The notes: generated from the letters alone by a model not told the origin. Positions 1 through 11,275 are shown, numbered from the stretch's first letter. The stretch: 64,000 nucleotides of DNA from Rhabdophis nuchalis (GCA_039707465.1 CM077643.1:334086919-334150918); one strand, 5' to 3'. A program made the numbers and translations.

Positions 1-849
1 GACACCCAGCTGTACATATCCACCCCAAACCACCCCAACGATGCCGCCGAAGTGCTGTCCCGGTGTCTGGAAGCCGTACGGATCTGGATGGGTGGTAACA
101 AACTCAAGCTCAACCCTGCCAAGACTGAGTGGCTGTGGTTTCCGGCACCCCGGTTCAGCCAGATTATTCCAACTCTGGCCATTGGGGGCGAAACACTGGC
201 CCCCGTGGAGAGGGCGCGCAATTTGGGTGTCCTCCTGGATTCCCGGCTGTCCATGGAGGACCATGTGGCAGCCGTGGCCAGGGGGGCGTTTCATCAGGTA
301 CGCCTGATGCGCCAATTGCGCCCCTTACTGGACCGGGCTGCCCTTCGCACAGTCACTCAAGCTCCAATGACGTCCCGACTCGACTATTGTAATGCTCTCT
401 ACATGGGGCTTCCCTTGAGGTGCACTCGAAAGCTACAGCTAGTCCAAAACGCAGCCGCGCGGGTGATTATGGGAGCCACTAGGTGCTCCCACATAACACC
501 GATCCTGCGCGAGCTGCATTGGCTTCCTGTGGCCTTTCGAGTGCGCTTCAAGGTTTTGACAACTATCTTTAAAGCGCTCCATGGCTCGGGGCCTAGTTAT
601 ATGCGAGACCGCCTCCTGCCCCATACATCCCTTAGACCGATACGCTCCCACAGAGAGGGCCTCCTCAGGGTGCCGTCGGCCGGACAATGCCGACTGGCGA
701 CACCCAGGGGGAGAGCCTTCTCTGTGGCGGGGCCAGCCCTCTGGAATGACCTGCCCCCTGAATTACGTACCATCACCGACCTCCGCCTCTTCCGCCAATG
801 TCTTAAGACATATCTGTTTCAACAAGCCGGCCTAGCTAATGGTAGTTAG
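1..849 (+). mobile_element. L2-clade LINE, reverse-transcriptase C-terminal part (open frame)
   Basis: An open frame runs from base 1 to a stop at 847-849 (282 codons, continuing off the left edge). It starts inside the reverse-transcriptase catalytic region (DTQLYIS, the tail of [10 protein letters not shown]). It then carries the L2-typical C-terminal block: HITPILRELHWLPV, FKALHG, RGRAFSVAGPALWNDLPPEL and LKTYLFQQAGLA. The frame has no internal stop, so the copy is fairly young. The usual L2 3' UTR and A/T tail are missing; a TA-type MITE relic follows at about 870. It lies in or beyond the 3' part of RMDN2, antisense to it. Confidence 0.85.
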
Positions 850-869
850 CACCTTGAATCAGGCCCAAT

Positions 870-1090
870 TTTACTGTCTTTTTTGCCATTGGTTGTTAAA
901 CAAATCACAAAGATGTTAAGTGAATCCAGTTTTCCCAATTGACTTTGCCTGTTGGAAGTTCCCTGGGAAGGTTGCAAATATCATGACCATGAGAACACTG
1001 TGATGGTTATAAGGCAACCACTGGTTGCTTTTTTCAGTGTTAACTTTGAAAGTTTGTTAAATGAATGGTTGTAAGTGGAGGACTACCTGC
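870..1090. mobile_element. TA-flanked MITE relic (family A, 5'-truncated)
   Basis: It shares with the complete copy at 39640-40022 the runs around tgttaagtgaatcc, attgactttgc and gaggactacctg. Its right terminus ggactacctgca is present but the left end is lost. The family has caggtagtcctcgactta-type inverted termini next to TA, suggesting Tc1/mariner-Tigger-like transposition. That class assignment is inference. Confidence 0.6.
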
Positions 1091-3003
1091 AGCTCGTATT
1101 CCATGTACTCTTCTAAGTCCTTTTGGGTATTATTCTTATATCCGGCTAACCATGGCACACATATGCCTTGTTAGCAGATTTCTGAAAACAGATCCTCTTG
1201 ATATTGCTTTAAATTCAGGCCCTGCTTACTATAGGCAGCTTAAAGTATATTCTAATATTGAAATATTGGTTTCTCTGTTCTTCCAACACACATATTGTTG
1301 TACAGTATAATCTGTGATGGCTGAGTGATTATGTTGGTGATGATGTATTCAGAGGTTGGCATATGCCAAATACCTACCTGCTTCTTTAGGCCGCAGTGGT
1401 ATGTTCCTGCCCAGAAGTTGCTGGGTACAACCTTCTATACCTATTTTGACTTAGGATGCTAAAAAGATCAAAATCTCTAGCTTCCGCCAATGCACTTGGC
1501 CTGCGAAGGCATTATATAATAGGCATAGTCGTTATAAACACAGGTTTAGCACCGAAGAGTGCTAGATCTGTTTTTAAACATATTTAGCCATCTTTTGAAA
1601 AAGAAGTCATTTATAAACCAAAATAAAAGACTAATGTCCTGGTTGATTTACATGGGCAAAGAGAGTTCTCACAAGTGAAGCCAAATCCATTTATTCCTTC
1701 AGAGAGAGTTCTGCCAGCTGTTTAATACTATTTATGTTACAAATGAGTGCATTTCTGCTGTTTTGAATGGTATTTTATTAGGTATTTTACATGATTGCCC
1801 TTATTAATGTTTGTGTGTGTGTCTTGTTCTGCCTATTCCAGTGCAATTTTCTGTACTTTATGGGCTATGCTTGCTTACATTATCTTGCAGCACTTACTGA
1901 TTTGGGATATAGGAGAGAGAGACTGTGAAACTGACAAGAATTCTGCCTGTTTCATCTTTCAGTCACAAAGAGGAGCCACTGTCATAGTCTAAATCTGACC
2001 CGACCACTTCCTACCAACACTGACAATTCCTTGCACCACTTCATTTCCCTTTTGTCCATCCCTCATAATGTGCTAACAAAGGAATAAAATGAGAAGGACC
2101 ACTCTTGCCATTTTTTTGACCTGTCAGGCTATTTCTGAATGCATGTCCACCATTCTTCTGGAAGAACACTATTTAAAATTGTCTGGGCAACATACACATA
2201 GAATAGAAGGGCATAGAAAGAAACAGATTTAACCTTCAAACTTCACCCATCATGCTTGGGACCTATCAGCTTCTCTTTTCTTCATTTTGGACCCAGCTAG
2301 AGGGCTCTTCCAGAAGAATGGTGGACATAAGCAGCCTGGATATTTCTGTGCTATGGGGAACCTCAATGAAAGCAATCTATAACTCCAGAAACTTGAAAGT
2401 GGGTAAAAAATTCCATTCCGGGCATCAGTCATAGTTCTCCAGGAAGGCTCCACCTCACATTAAAACGCACACTGGGTTGAAGAGCAAATGAAACTCAAGA
2501 GATCAGCCAATTGCTGAATTGGACGCAGTATTCCAGTAAATGTGAGTAGTAGAAAATACATATATAAACTATAAAGAGTATTTTCTGTTTATGAAAAAGA
2601 GTAGGTCGCAATTATTAGTAGTTTTATTATATGAATGCCGATGTACCAATTATCAACTTGATTCTATTCTTGGACAACTAACAACTATTAAACAGAAGGA
2701 AAAATAAATAAATAAAAGCAGGCATATGTAGTAACTAAAGTTAGACACTGTTCCTCGACTTCAGGGTTCGGGTTTCTCCATCAGATCTTAAATTAAGAAG
2801 AGGCTGTTGTGAAATTACCCTGAACATAAACCCTTTAGGACTTTAAAGTGGCATCTCTCTCTATCAGTGTGAGGCATCGTTTTAATCCAGTCCAAATTTT
2901 ATTAAAATTACTCAGCTGCCCTACCTTTTTTTTTTCCCCCTTTAAAAAAAATCTTCATAAACTTTTGATGAGTAAATGTTTAAAAGGATCACGGGATACT
3001 TAC
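1091..3003. other. No gene recognised (downstream RMDN2 intron)
   Basis: AT-rich sequence with small unsupported open frames only. I looked for the next RMDN2 exon (V.KLSW.EKK) on the minus strand here and did not find it. No repeat family was recognised with confidence. Confidence 0.5.
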
Positions 3004-3081
3004 TTCATAACACCACCTTCCAGTTAGATAGTACAAGAGGGGATCTTGTGGCTTAAGAGCAATTGCTTTGTCAAGATGTTC
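3004..3081 (-). CDS. RMDN2: RMDN2 coding exon 6
   Basis: Acceptor cttctttcttacag ends at 3082 and donor GAA|gtaagt follows 3004. The 78-nt, 26-codon exon reads [20 protein letters not shown] then GRWCYE. Human RMDN2 has EHLDIAIKLLPEEPFLYYLKGRYCYT. The pattern EHLD.AI.L.P..P...(Y/H).L.GR(W/Y)C is one of the most conserved blocks of the RMDN family. The next exon should begin with V.(K/Q)LSW(I/L)E. I did not find it between 1 and 3003, so it probably lies outside the window. Confidence 0.93.
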
Positions 3082-3189
3082 CTGTAAGAAAGAAGATCAT
3101 AAGAAAGATCTGCCCTTCTTGTTTTCAGCTGTTTTGCCCTAATAAATTTAGGTGTTTTGTTTGCTTACGGATTTCATAAATATTAGAGC

Positions 3190-3706
3190 TCATTTATTTA
3201 TTTATTTATTTAAATTTATATCCCGCCCTTCTCCACAGAGGACCCAGGGCGGCGCACAGGAAATTTAAAAAGCATACAAAATACAATAAATATAATTTAA
3301 AAAACTATTAAATAATCCTATCCTGCGCTAAAACCAAATTTTAAAACCCAATTTAAAACTACCTAAAAGTCCCCATGGGAGGTTAGGCTAGGCCGGCTTG
3401 TTGAAACAAATATGTCTTAAGACATTGGCGGAAGAGGCGGAGGTCGGTGATGGTACGTAGTTCAGGGGGCAGGTCATTCCAGAGGGCTGGACCCACCACA
3501 GAGAAGGCTCTTCCCCTGGGTGTCACCAGTCGGCATTGTCCGGCCGACGGCACCCTGAGGAGGCTCTCTCTGTGGGAGCGTATCGGTCTAAGGGATGTAT
3601 GGGGCAGGAGGCGGTCTCGCATATAGCTAGGCCCCGAGCCATGGAGCGCTTTAAAGATGGTCATCAAAACCTTGAAGCGCACCCGAAAGGCCACAGGAAG
3701 CCAAGG
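3190..3706 (-). mobile_element. L2-clade LINE 3' end, 5'-truncated
   Basis: On the minus strand it encodes the L2 C-terminal block (FKALHGSGPSYMRDRLLPHT through LKTYLFQQAGLA, 3694-3383). A 3' UTR follows, with the hallmark cgccctgggtcctctg box and a (AAAT)n tail at 3190-3214. It lies in the RMDN2 intron between exons 5 and 6, in the same orientation as the gene. Confidence 0.85.
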
Positions 3707-4074
3707 TTATGTATGCATTAAACATTTCTAACGGCAACCAAAGACTACGTATATACAGGAATGTTAAAAGTGGAATGCATTTCAGGAATCCTCTCTCAAT
3801 CAACTGAACTCAGGAGTAAGATGGGGCTGATTTTAAGAGAACAGCGTTTTAAATCTATTGTGAGCAGAGTCACCCTCAGATGTTGGAATCCACAGAATCA
3901 AGAGCAAATGAATATTTCTAAGACACACATATCGAACCACATATTTTGGGCCTCCAGGTCAGCGAGGTCTCATGCTGCTCCTTCCGCATTTAAGGTGGAA
4001 GCAGGGTTGAAAATATTGTAGCTAATCCAAAAGAATTCTTTTCAGTTTGAAAACTAGTTTAGGTTATCTGAAAG

Positions 4075-4077
<3 letters not shown>

Positions 4078-4105
<28 letters not shown>
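4078..4105. repeat. (CA)n microsatellite
   Basis: About 14 tandem CA units, in the intron just downstream of RMDN2 exon 5 on the minus strand. Confidence 0.9.
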
Positions 4106-4242
4106 TCATCAACGTAACTCTGACAGTAAACTGTGCCTCCCAGGCAGAGTTAGGTTTACTTTACACATAATCTTCAGTACTGTCAGGGTGAATTAAGTTA
4201 ATAACAGTAGCAAGCAGTTTAGGGAAACTACCCAAAACATAC

Positions 4243-4318
4243 CTTAAAAAGATAGCCATTCCTGATTTTGTTTTGTATAGTTTCAAACTGAGACATGTAG
4301 CCACACATCATTGCAAAC
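4243..4318 (-). CDS. RMDN2: RMDN2 coding exon 5
   Basis: Acceptor cttccttttcag ends at 4319 and donor AAG|gtatgt follows 4243. The 76-nt exon completes the tryptophan split by the previous intron and reads [20 protein letters not shown] then GYLFK. Human RMDN2 has YAVLCGYVSEFEGLQNKINYGHLFK. The 14.5-kb intron before it (4319-18779) is by far the longest seen here and is almost wholly repeat-derived. Phase is 2 in and 0 out. The exon encodes part of the TPR-like domain. Confidence 0.92.
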
Positions 4319-4387
4319 CTGAAAAGGAAGTGACAAAAAAGAGGAGAAGAGGGAAGGTGGGAAATCACTACACTTTTATGATCATTA

Positions 4388-4615
4388 CAATACAGATATC
4401 CCTTGCTTATCCTCTGCCTCGTTTACGGACCATTCGCAATTATGATGGAGATGAAAAAAACCATGACTAACTCTCGCATTTAAGACATTCACTTTACAGG
4501 TCTGTAAAGCAAAGGAAAGCTGAAGTAAAATTGTAAGCATAATCATGGTAAACCATTTCCCTTAATGACCAAGTTGCCAGTCTCAATTGTGGTCGCTAAA
4601 CAGAAACTACCTATA
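4388..4615. mobile_element. TA-flanked MITE relic (family A)
   Basis: A degenerate copy: starts cagatatcccttgcttatc and ends taaacagaaactacctat, with the internal caattgtggtcgctaa box shared with the copies at 27563 and 39640. It begins about 70 bp upstream of RMDN2 exon 5 on the minus strand. Confidence 0.5.
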
Positions 4616-4952
4616 ATGCCAGCCTGTTACTTTCAGTAGATAAGTACTCTATTGATAAGGAAGGGAGCCATCTTAGAAGAGACATTCCTTCTCTTATCAT
4701 GTATTACCCAACCTCTTCTAAGGTGGCTTCTTCTGATTTGTACGAACATCAACAAACAGACTATAATAAGTGCTTTACTTATTTGTTGTTCTGGAAAAAA
4801 TAATTACTATAAGCAATCCTAAACCATTTTGCAGTAAAGAAAGTTTCATTAGATCTACTGGATTGGAGACTTAGGCGCTGTGGTGCTTAGGGGCATTGCT
4901 TTAAATTTGAAAACTGCAAAGGGTGAAGCAACGAGGGTTTATTTAGCTAGAC

Positions 4953-5087
4953 TAGGGGTCTCCAACCTTTGCAACTTTAAGTCTGAAGGACTTCAGCTCC
5001 CAGAATTCTCCAGCCAGCAAAGCTGGCTCGAGAATTCTGGGAGCTGAAGTCCTTCAGACTTAAAGTTGCAAAGGTTGGACACCCCTG
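4953..5087. mobile_element. hAT hairpin MITE
   Basis: A 135-bp near-perfect inverted repeat: the outer stem contains ggtctccaacctttgcaact, and the core is cccagaattctccagccagc and its complement. It is flanked by the 8-bp duplication agctagac (4945-4952 and 5088-5095), with TA at the centre. Confidence 0.88.
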
Positions 5088-5505
5088 AGCTAGACAACAG
5101 CACAGCCCCATTTTTATTGTGCACCTTCAGTTGCCAACTCAGTTTCAATATGCATCTGCTAGCTCAAAATCCATTTTGTGTTAACAAATTCCCAAGTGTA
5201 GTTTTCAGTGATATAAACTTTTATGTTTTCAATCCTGACTCAGATCATCCATAAAGATTAGGATGGTTTTAAACAAGTTTCAACTTCAGCTATTAAATAT
5301 TCACACTCTTGCGCCTTGCTCTCCAAGCAGCAAATTACACACTGCAATTGACTGGCAGCAATGGAATGGAAATATATTTTTCCATAACTTGTGGATAGAG
5401 TTCTATCTGTCTTCTCTAAACTAAAATCCAACAGCTGTATGGAGCCACATGCTGAAACTGTATTGCTATCCAGGTGAAGAATGCCAGGTGGGGAAAGGAA
5501 TAGAG

Positions 5506-6212
5506 CAGGCGTGTCAAACTCAAGGCCTGTGTGTGCCTCCGAGCGCCGTTTCTGCTGGCAGAGGGCTGCAGGAGGTCGTTGCAGCCGAAAACAGAGCCTG
5601 GGAAGGCCACACGTGCCCGCCCCCCCGCTCCGTTTTTACTGATAAAGGGTTGCAGGCCATTGCAGCCAAAAACAGAGCTCAGGAGCCTGTTTCTGCTGGC
5701 AGAGTGCTTGGGCCACCACAGGCGCATAAGACCGTGATGGCGAACCTATGGCTCGGGTGCCACAAGTGGCACACGGAACCATTTTGGAGGGCATGCGAGG
5801 CGTTGCCCTGTCAGCTGCAGCGCATATGTGTGTGCTGGCCAGCTGATTTAGGCCTTCTTTTGAGGCCGTTTTTCGCCCTCTGGAGGCTTCAGGGAAGCTC
5901 CTGAAGCCTTGGGAGATGATGGGGAGGCTGTTTTCATCCTCCCCAGGCTCCTAGAAAGCCTCTGAAGCCTGGGGAGGGCAAAAAAAGCGTGCCAAAAGCA
6001 GGAGATCGCGCACATAGCATTATGGGTGCGGCACGCCCACACACAACCCCCTTGCGCTCCCCCGCTTTTGGCACGCAAGCCAAAAAAGGTTAGCCATCAC
6101 TGGCATAAGACATGAGTGACCTCAAGTTGGTCATGCCCCCTGGCCATGCCCCTTTCCCAACTCAAACACCGTCCTGACGCTGCCCTCATTGAAATTGAGT
6201 TTGACACCTCTG
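5506..6212. mobile_element. hAT element with a nested second hAT element
   Basis: The left terminus is caggcgtgtcaaactcaagg and the right terminus gagtttgacacctctg. The 8-bp duplication gaatagag is at 5498-5505 and 6213-6220. It belongs to the GGGGTGTCAAACT family, also at 27061, 47402 and 51473. It has no transposase frame and is non-autonomous. The element at 5732-6102 interrupts it. Confidence 0.85.
5732..6102. mobile_element. hAT element (GTGATGGCGAACC family), nested
   Basis: The termini are ccgtgatggcgaacctatgg and aggttagccatcactg, flanked by gcataaga at 5724-5731 and 6103-6110. The interior is GC-rich, with the inverted motif caggctcctagaaagcct. It inserted into the element at 5506-6212 and is therefore younger. 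Confidence 0.87.
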
Positions 6213-6953
6213 GAATAGAGCAATGCATTGTTTTATTGTCTGTCGCCTTATCCCAATCTATTTCCTTTGCAAGTCAAATTCAGGATAGTCAGGATATTCT
6301 TGTATCCAAACAGTTGGGATCATCTCACTCTAGCACAGCTCAAAAAGAAACCAGACGTGATATTCCTAGCAAAGACAGTTAAAGAATTTCAAGTATTCAG
6401 GAGAAACAAGGTTACTAAAACTTGATTTCTCCTATGTTGCAGGATGGCAACGCCACTTTCTCTCCAGTTCCGCTTGGCTCATTAGGTGCTAATCAGATAA
6501 ACTCAGCATACCATAGCTAAACGGATTACAGCTAGAAAAGAAAACAATGAAATACAAATAAGCTAATCCTGAAGTTTCATAGAATCTCAAAGTCTGTGCG
6601 TGACAAGAGAAGAAAAGTGCTGGGTTAAACCAGTTAAGGGCTATATTTCTGTATGTGAGGGCTTTTCTGGATGAATAAGAAAGCTGCTTATTTTCTCTTA
6701 GTGGAAAAGTCACACGAACAATAATCCGCGCTCTATGTTTACTGACATCTATGAGAGAAAAGCTGTAGTGTCAGATAGGATTGTAATTTTATGTTCGTAA
6801 GAGCCACTGTTACACCATAGCTGTTTTGGGATATGATGGATGCATCATTATTTTGAAAACCATGATCAGTCGAGTAGAAATGTGATTTGTGCCGAAAGTA
6901 TTTCAGCTACCTGAAATGAGTAGTTTAAGTGACTTTCTTGGAATTCTAGCAAA

Positions 6954-6980
6954 CAGGGGGTTTTTGGGGGGGGGGGGGAG
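6954..6980. repeat. G-rich tract
   Basis: A run of G broken by a T5 block. Single-nucleotide runs like this are prone to length error. Confidence 0.8.
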
Positions 6981-7534
6981 GTGCGATATAGCAATGTGTT
7001 TGTGAGTTGATTAAATCAGGGGTCCCCAACCCCCGGTCCGCGGACCGGTGCCGGTCCGCGGCTTCATAGGAGCCGGGCCGCAGGGCCGGCGAGGAGGAGG
7101 GAGCAGCCCCCTGGGGAGAGGATGGGCGAGCGCGTCTCCACCCCCTCCTTCCGACGGCCACCGCAGCGCACTGCACTTTCCGGGGCTTCCTGGAGGGGCC
7201 AGCATGTCGACTGGGGATGTTATCTCGCAGCGGGCGGGCAAAGGACCCAAGCTGCGTGCCGCCAAAGCCATCCGGGCGCCGCACGCCCAGCCCCGGACGG
7301 CTTCGGCAGCATGCAGCTTGGGTCCTTCGCCTGCCCGCTGCGGGATAACCTCCCCAGTCGACATGCTGGCCCCTCCAGGAAGCCCCGGAAGCTCGCCCAT
7401 CCTCTGCCCAGGGGGCTGCTCCCTCCTCCTCGCCTGCACTAGCCGCAGCTCAGGTCCTCCGTTCGCTCGCTGCGGGATAACCTCCGCAACCGACATGCTG
7501 ACCCCTCTGCTGCTTCCCCGGGTGGAGGGAGGGA

Positions 7535-8020
7535 GAGAATGGCAGACGCACAGAGAGGCAGACTTAGAGAGACAGAAAGAGAGAGAGAGGGAAACAGACA
7601 CACACACACACACACACACAGAGTGACAGATGGGTAGGGGGGGAGGAGAGAGAGACAGATACAGAGCGAGAGAGAGAGAGAGAGAAAGAAAGAGAAAAAG
7701 AAAAATAGAGGGGAAAAGATGAATGGAGGGTGGGAGGGAGGGAGTGAAGGAAAGAAGGGGAGGGAGGAGGAAGGGAGGAGTGAAAGAAGAAAGGAAGAAA
7801 AGGAAGAAAGAAAAAAAAAGAGGGATGGAGGGTAGGAGGGAAGGAAGGAAAGAAGGGAGGAAGGGGGAGGGAGGAAATGGAAGGAAGAAAAGGAAAGGAA
7901 TGGAAAGGAAAGGAAGAAATCTATTTTCCTATTTTCCTATTTCCTTCCACCTCAAGCTACCATCTTCAGAAGACTAAAGACCAGCCAGAAATGGAAGGAA
8001 GGAAGGAAGGAAGGAAGGAA

Positions 8021-8094
<74 letters not shown>

Positions 8095-8097
8095 AAA
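7535..8097. repeat. Purine-rich tract: (GA)n, (CA)n, (GGAA)n, (GAAA)n
   Basis: Almost continuous A/G on the plus strand, broken by a (CA)n run at 7599-7620 and a short pyrimidine-containing patch at 7920-7970. It ends in (GGAA)n and then about 17 GAAA units (8024-8095). It lies inside the hAT element. Confidence 0.9.
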
Positions 8098-8102
8098 CTT
8101 AT

Positions 8103-8290
8103 GACCACAATTGAGCCCAACATTTTGGTTGCTAAGCAAGACTGTTAAGTGAGTTTCACCACATTTTCCAAGTTGGCCACGGGTCACATGACAACTGAGC
8201 CACTCCCACAAAAAAGGCCACACCTTTTGGCTCTCAAAAGAAATTTCAGTAGTGGTACTGTTGATATTTGGCTCTATTGACTAATAGGTT
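8103..8290. mobile_element. TA-flanked MITE fragment (family A) within the hAT element
   Basis: cttatgaccacaattgagcc and gttaagtgagtttcaccaca match the left half of the family A MITE at 39640. The right half is not recognisable. Confidence 0.45.
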
Positions 8291-8485
8291 TGCCCACCAC
8301 TGGGCAAAAAAGGTTGGGGACCCCTGCCCTAGAGGGCCAAGTGAGCCGACTCCCCCCCCCCGCATGCGCATGCGCCGCCTGTTCCCCCTCCCTCCCTCCT
8401 CCTCTAGGCCAGCCGGTCCGCAGAATTTTCTTTAAAATGAAACCGGTCCCTGGTGCAAAAAAGGTTGGGGACCCCTGGATTAAAT

Positions 8486-8722
8486 GACTGCCAATCTAGC
8501 AGTTCGAAAGAATGTAAAAATGCAAGTAGAAAAATAGGGACCACTTTGGTGGGAAGGTAACAGAGTTCCATGCGCCTTCGGTGTTTAGTCATACCGGCAA
8601 CATGACCACAGGGACGTCTTCGGACAGCGCTGGCACTTCAGCTTTGAAACGGAGATGAGCACTGCCCCCTAGAGTCAAGAACAACTAGCACATGCGTGTG
8701 AGAGGAACCTTTACCTTTACCT
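8486..8722 (+). mobile_element. tRNA-derived SINE
   Basis: It contains a box-B-like agcagttcgaaag near its start, a conserved middle (gacgtcttcggacagcgctg), and the tail aacctttacctttacct typical of a common squamate SINE. The hAT element at 7017 abuts its 5' side. Confidence 0.65.
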
Positions 8723-8724
8723 CT

Positions 8725-9311
8725 CTTCTAAAAAAATGAATTTCTAATTTTTTACAAAATAGCAATCTTTTTCCAGTAGATCAAAAACAATCTGGAATCT
8801 CTCTTTCCCAGAATATGTTTGTGAAACTAAGAGGTATTAATCCATTAGTTAAAAATATGGGAAATCGAGAACAGACTTTATAAAACAAAACAACAGAAAA
8901 CGATAGCAGATTTTTGCCTCATAGCCAGCTTCCAAAAGATGAGAGACAAGCTCTTTTTTTCAACAAAAGCAGGAAAAGAGAACACTATGGTTCATAAGGG
9001 CAACATGGCCATCCATTGCCATATCTGTCTCTTAGCAATGATAGGGATTTGGCAATAGCTATCATATACATTCTTGTCCCTTATTCCTATATCAAAACTA
9101 TACAGTACTAGAAATTGACGTCGCAGGACAATTTTCATTTTGAAGGAAACTATTTTAAAAGGATGTAGAAAGGTCTTTGGGATGAATCAAGCTTTAGACA
9201 AGATCCCTATTATGATTTAGTGTCTTTTCAAGTCAACCAACCATTACCATTATTCAGTTCACGTAGCAGTAATCCAGACTGGCTTTAGACCACTCCACAA
9301 TGGCTGGGTGA
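8725..9311. other. No gene recognised (RMDN2 intron)
   Basis: AT-rich unique-looking sequence; no repeat or coding signal that I can support. Confidence 0.5.
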
Positions 9312-9319
9312 TACTAGAT

Positions 9320-9890
9320 CAGTGTTGGCGAACCTTTTTGGCACCAAGTGCTGAAACGGGAGCACTGGAAACTGGAAGAGTAGCTCCCTACTGCGCATGC
9401 ATGGTAGCACCAGAAACCGGAAGAGCAGTTCCTCGGTGCCCACCGGGTCCCTGAGTTTCTGGTTTCCTGTGTGCACATGCAAGCCAATCACCTGGTCTTC
9501 TGGTTTCTGGCACACATGCACACATGAAGACCAGCTGGCCGGGACGCATGCGTGTTAGATAGAAGATGTTAGATAGCCATTTGTCTGAAATGGTATAAGG
9601 TTCCTGCCCACACAGGGGGTTGGACTAGAAGACCTACAAGGTCCCTTCCAACTCTGCTATTGTATTGTATTGTATTGTATTGTGTGCCGGAAACTGGAAG
9701 CTCAGCTTCCCAGCACACACATATGTGCTAGGGAGCTGCTCTTCCAGTTTCTGGTGCTCATGAGTGTGTGAAGACCAGCTGGCTGGTGCACATGGCGAAC
9801 CCAGACGACCAATGGGCGACGGCTGGCGTACCCGGGGAGATGGCTCTGCATGCCACTTCTGGCATGCATCCCATAGGTTCCTCATCACGG
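9320..9890. mobile_element. hAT element (GTGTTGGCGAACC family) with nested CR1 tail
   Basis: Termini cagtgttggcgaaccttttt and ggttcctcatcacgg, with the duplication tactagat at 9312-9319 and 9891-9898. The interior is made of CA/TG-rich units around tgcgcatgcatgg. A CR1 3' end lies inside it at 9556-9680. Confidence 0.83.
9556..9682 (+). mobile_element. CR1 LINE 3' end with (TATTG)n tail
   Basis: The CR1 3' signature gccatttgtctgaaatggta leads to aggtcccttccaactctgct, followed by four to five TATTG units. CR1 3' octamers expanding into pentamer microsatellites are known in snakes. Confidence 0.8.
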
Positions 9891-9968
9891 TACTAGATGA
9901 TACTAAATACTAATGACTTTCCTTCACTGCTATATTGGAGGTCTCCTCCAATCTTTTCAGAATGGCAC

Positions 9969-10683
9969 ACAGGTAGTCCTTGACTTACAAAGTTCACTTA
10001 GTGATCGTTCAAAGTTACAGCAGAACTGAAGAAAGTGACATGGCCATTTTTTACACTTATGTCCATCGCAGCATCCCCATGGTCAGGTGATTTACATCCA
10101 GACACTTGAATTTTTGACAGTTGCAGTGTCCAGGTGTCACGTGATCCCTTTTTATGACCTTCTGACAAGCAAAGTCAATGGGGAAACTTGATTCACTTAA
10201 CAACCTTGTTACTAATTTAACAACTGCAATGATTCATTTAACAAATGTCACAAGGAAGGTCATAAAACTCCCTTAACAAATTTCTCACCTAACAACATAA
10301 ATTTTGGGCTCAATTGTGGTCATAGGTTGAGGACTACCCAGGGGTGAAATGCTACCGGTTTGGACCGGTTCACCCGAGCTGGTAATAAAAATGCTACTGG
10401 TTTGCCCAAACCAGTATTTTAAAAAATGAAACTGGTTCCTGAGAACAGCTGATGATCAGCTGTGACACGCAATTTATATTAGCTAGAAAGCTAATGTAAA
10501 TTGCGTGGGCACAGTGGATTCCCCGCTCCCACCTCGCTGTTCGCTTACCTTTGCAGGCGCTCGGTAGCAGGCTCCACTCACCCGCCTGGATATAATCACA
10601 TCTGTTTTTGACTCTCTGCGCATGCTCCCATTGCTACCTAACCGGTAGCAAAAGTAAGTGGATTTCACCCCTGGGACTACCTA
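9969..10683. mobile_element. TA-flanked MITE (family A), interrupted
   Basis: Starts caggtagtccttgacttaca and ends gttgaggactacct. The internal boxes ttaacaaccttgttact and ttgggctcaattgtggtcat match the other copies. The element at 10339-10673 inserted within its right terminus. Confidence 0.75.
10339..10673. mobile_element. hAT-like element (CAGGGGTGAAAT family)
   Basis: Termini caggggtgaaatgctaccgg and gtggatttcacccctg, flanked by ggactacc at 10331-10338 and 10674-10681. This is one of two 8-bp duplications in the window without a central TA. It contains the inverted motif ctaccggt/accggtag. Confidence 0.8.
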
Positions 10684-11094
10684 TGTACTTTACTATTCAT
10701 TAATTCTTTTAATGAATAGTTTAACTTTTAATATGAGTAGTTTTAATATGAGATGTTAAGAAAAGTGATTGCTGGAATTTACTAACTTCCTTTGCCCTTC
10801 CCGCTAAGCATTTTATCTAAGATTTTCCCATAGCCCATGACAATTTCAGGATATGACACAAGGTTGTTTGCCTATATTTTGCCAAAACTAAATCTGCTTG
10901 ACCAGTCAGCCACCCAGGGAGGATTTGCTAAGGTCATCATTTCTTAAAGAGGTTTCAGATTTTAAAATGTTTAAAATGGTATTATTCTGGCAAGCTTTTG
11001 GTCCTTAGTTTTGTATGGGCAACCATCATAGTCAACTTTCATTACTGTATTTTTTTTAAATTTACTGTATTCCCAGAACCTGCATGGATTGGGG

Positions 11095-11275
11095 CAGCAA
11101 AGGTGGAATTCTGCCAGTTCGGGCAAACCGGTAGTGGCGGCGGCACAAGACTCTGCCCACCCACCCAGACGTCATCACAGACCTTCTGCACATGTGCAGA
11201 AGGTTCTGCGCATGCCCAGATGTGCGTGCGCTCCTGCTACCGAATCAGTAGTGAAGAGGATACCATTACTGGGCA
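11095..11275. mobile_element. hAT-like relic (GTGGGATTCAGCC-related)
   Basis: ggtggaattctgccagttcg and ggcaaaccggtagtgg match the left end of the element at 58022; ctgctaccgaatcagtag resembles a decayed right part. Boundaries are uncertain. Confidence 0.5.

Larger units (their letters stand above)
7017..8477. mobile_element. Long hAT element (GGGGTCCCCAACC family) with purine-rich interior
   Basis: Left terminus caggggtccccaacccccgg and right terminus aaggttggggacccctg, with the duplication gattaaat at 7009-7016 and 8478-8485. At 1461 bp it is the longest hAT copy here. The left part contains direct and inverted copies of a unit including gtcgactggg and cgcagcgggcgggc. The centre is a long purine-rich tract. 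Near 8300 the right-end motif aaaggttggggacccctgcc occurs a second time, so this may be two copies, one inside the other. Open frames across 7048-7626 are low-complexity artefacts. Confidence 0.8.

Noticed and set aside
2250..2453. Possible RMDN2 exon 7 on the minus strand
   Set aside because: The translation does not contain the expected V.KLSW.EKK or the L.PGY.(K/N) pattern, and no matching acceptor is present.
7048..7626. 192- and 202-codon open frames on both strands
   Set aside because: Mirror-image frames inside a GC-rich hAT element with internal inverted repeats; they end in CA dinucleotide repeats.
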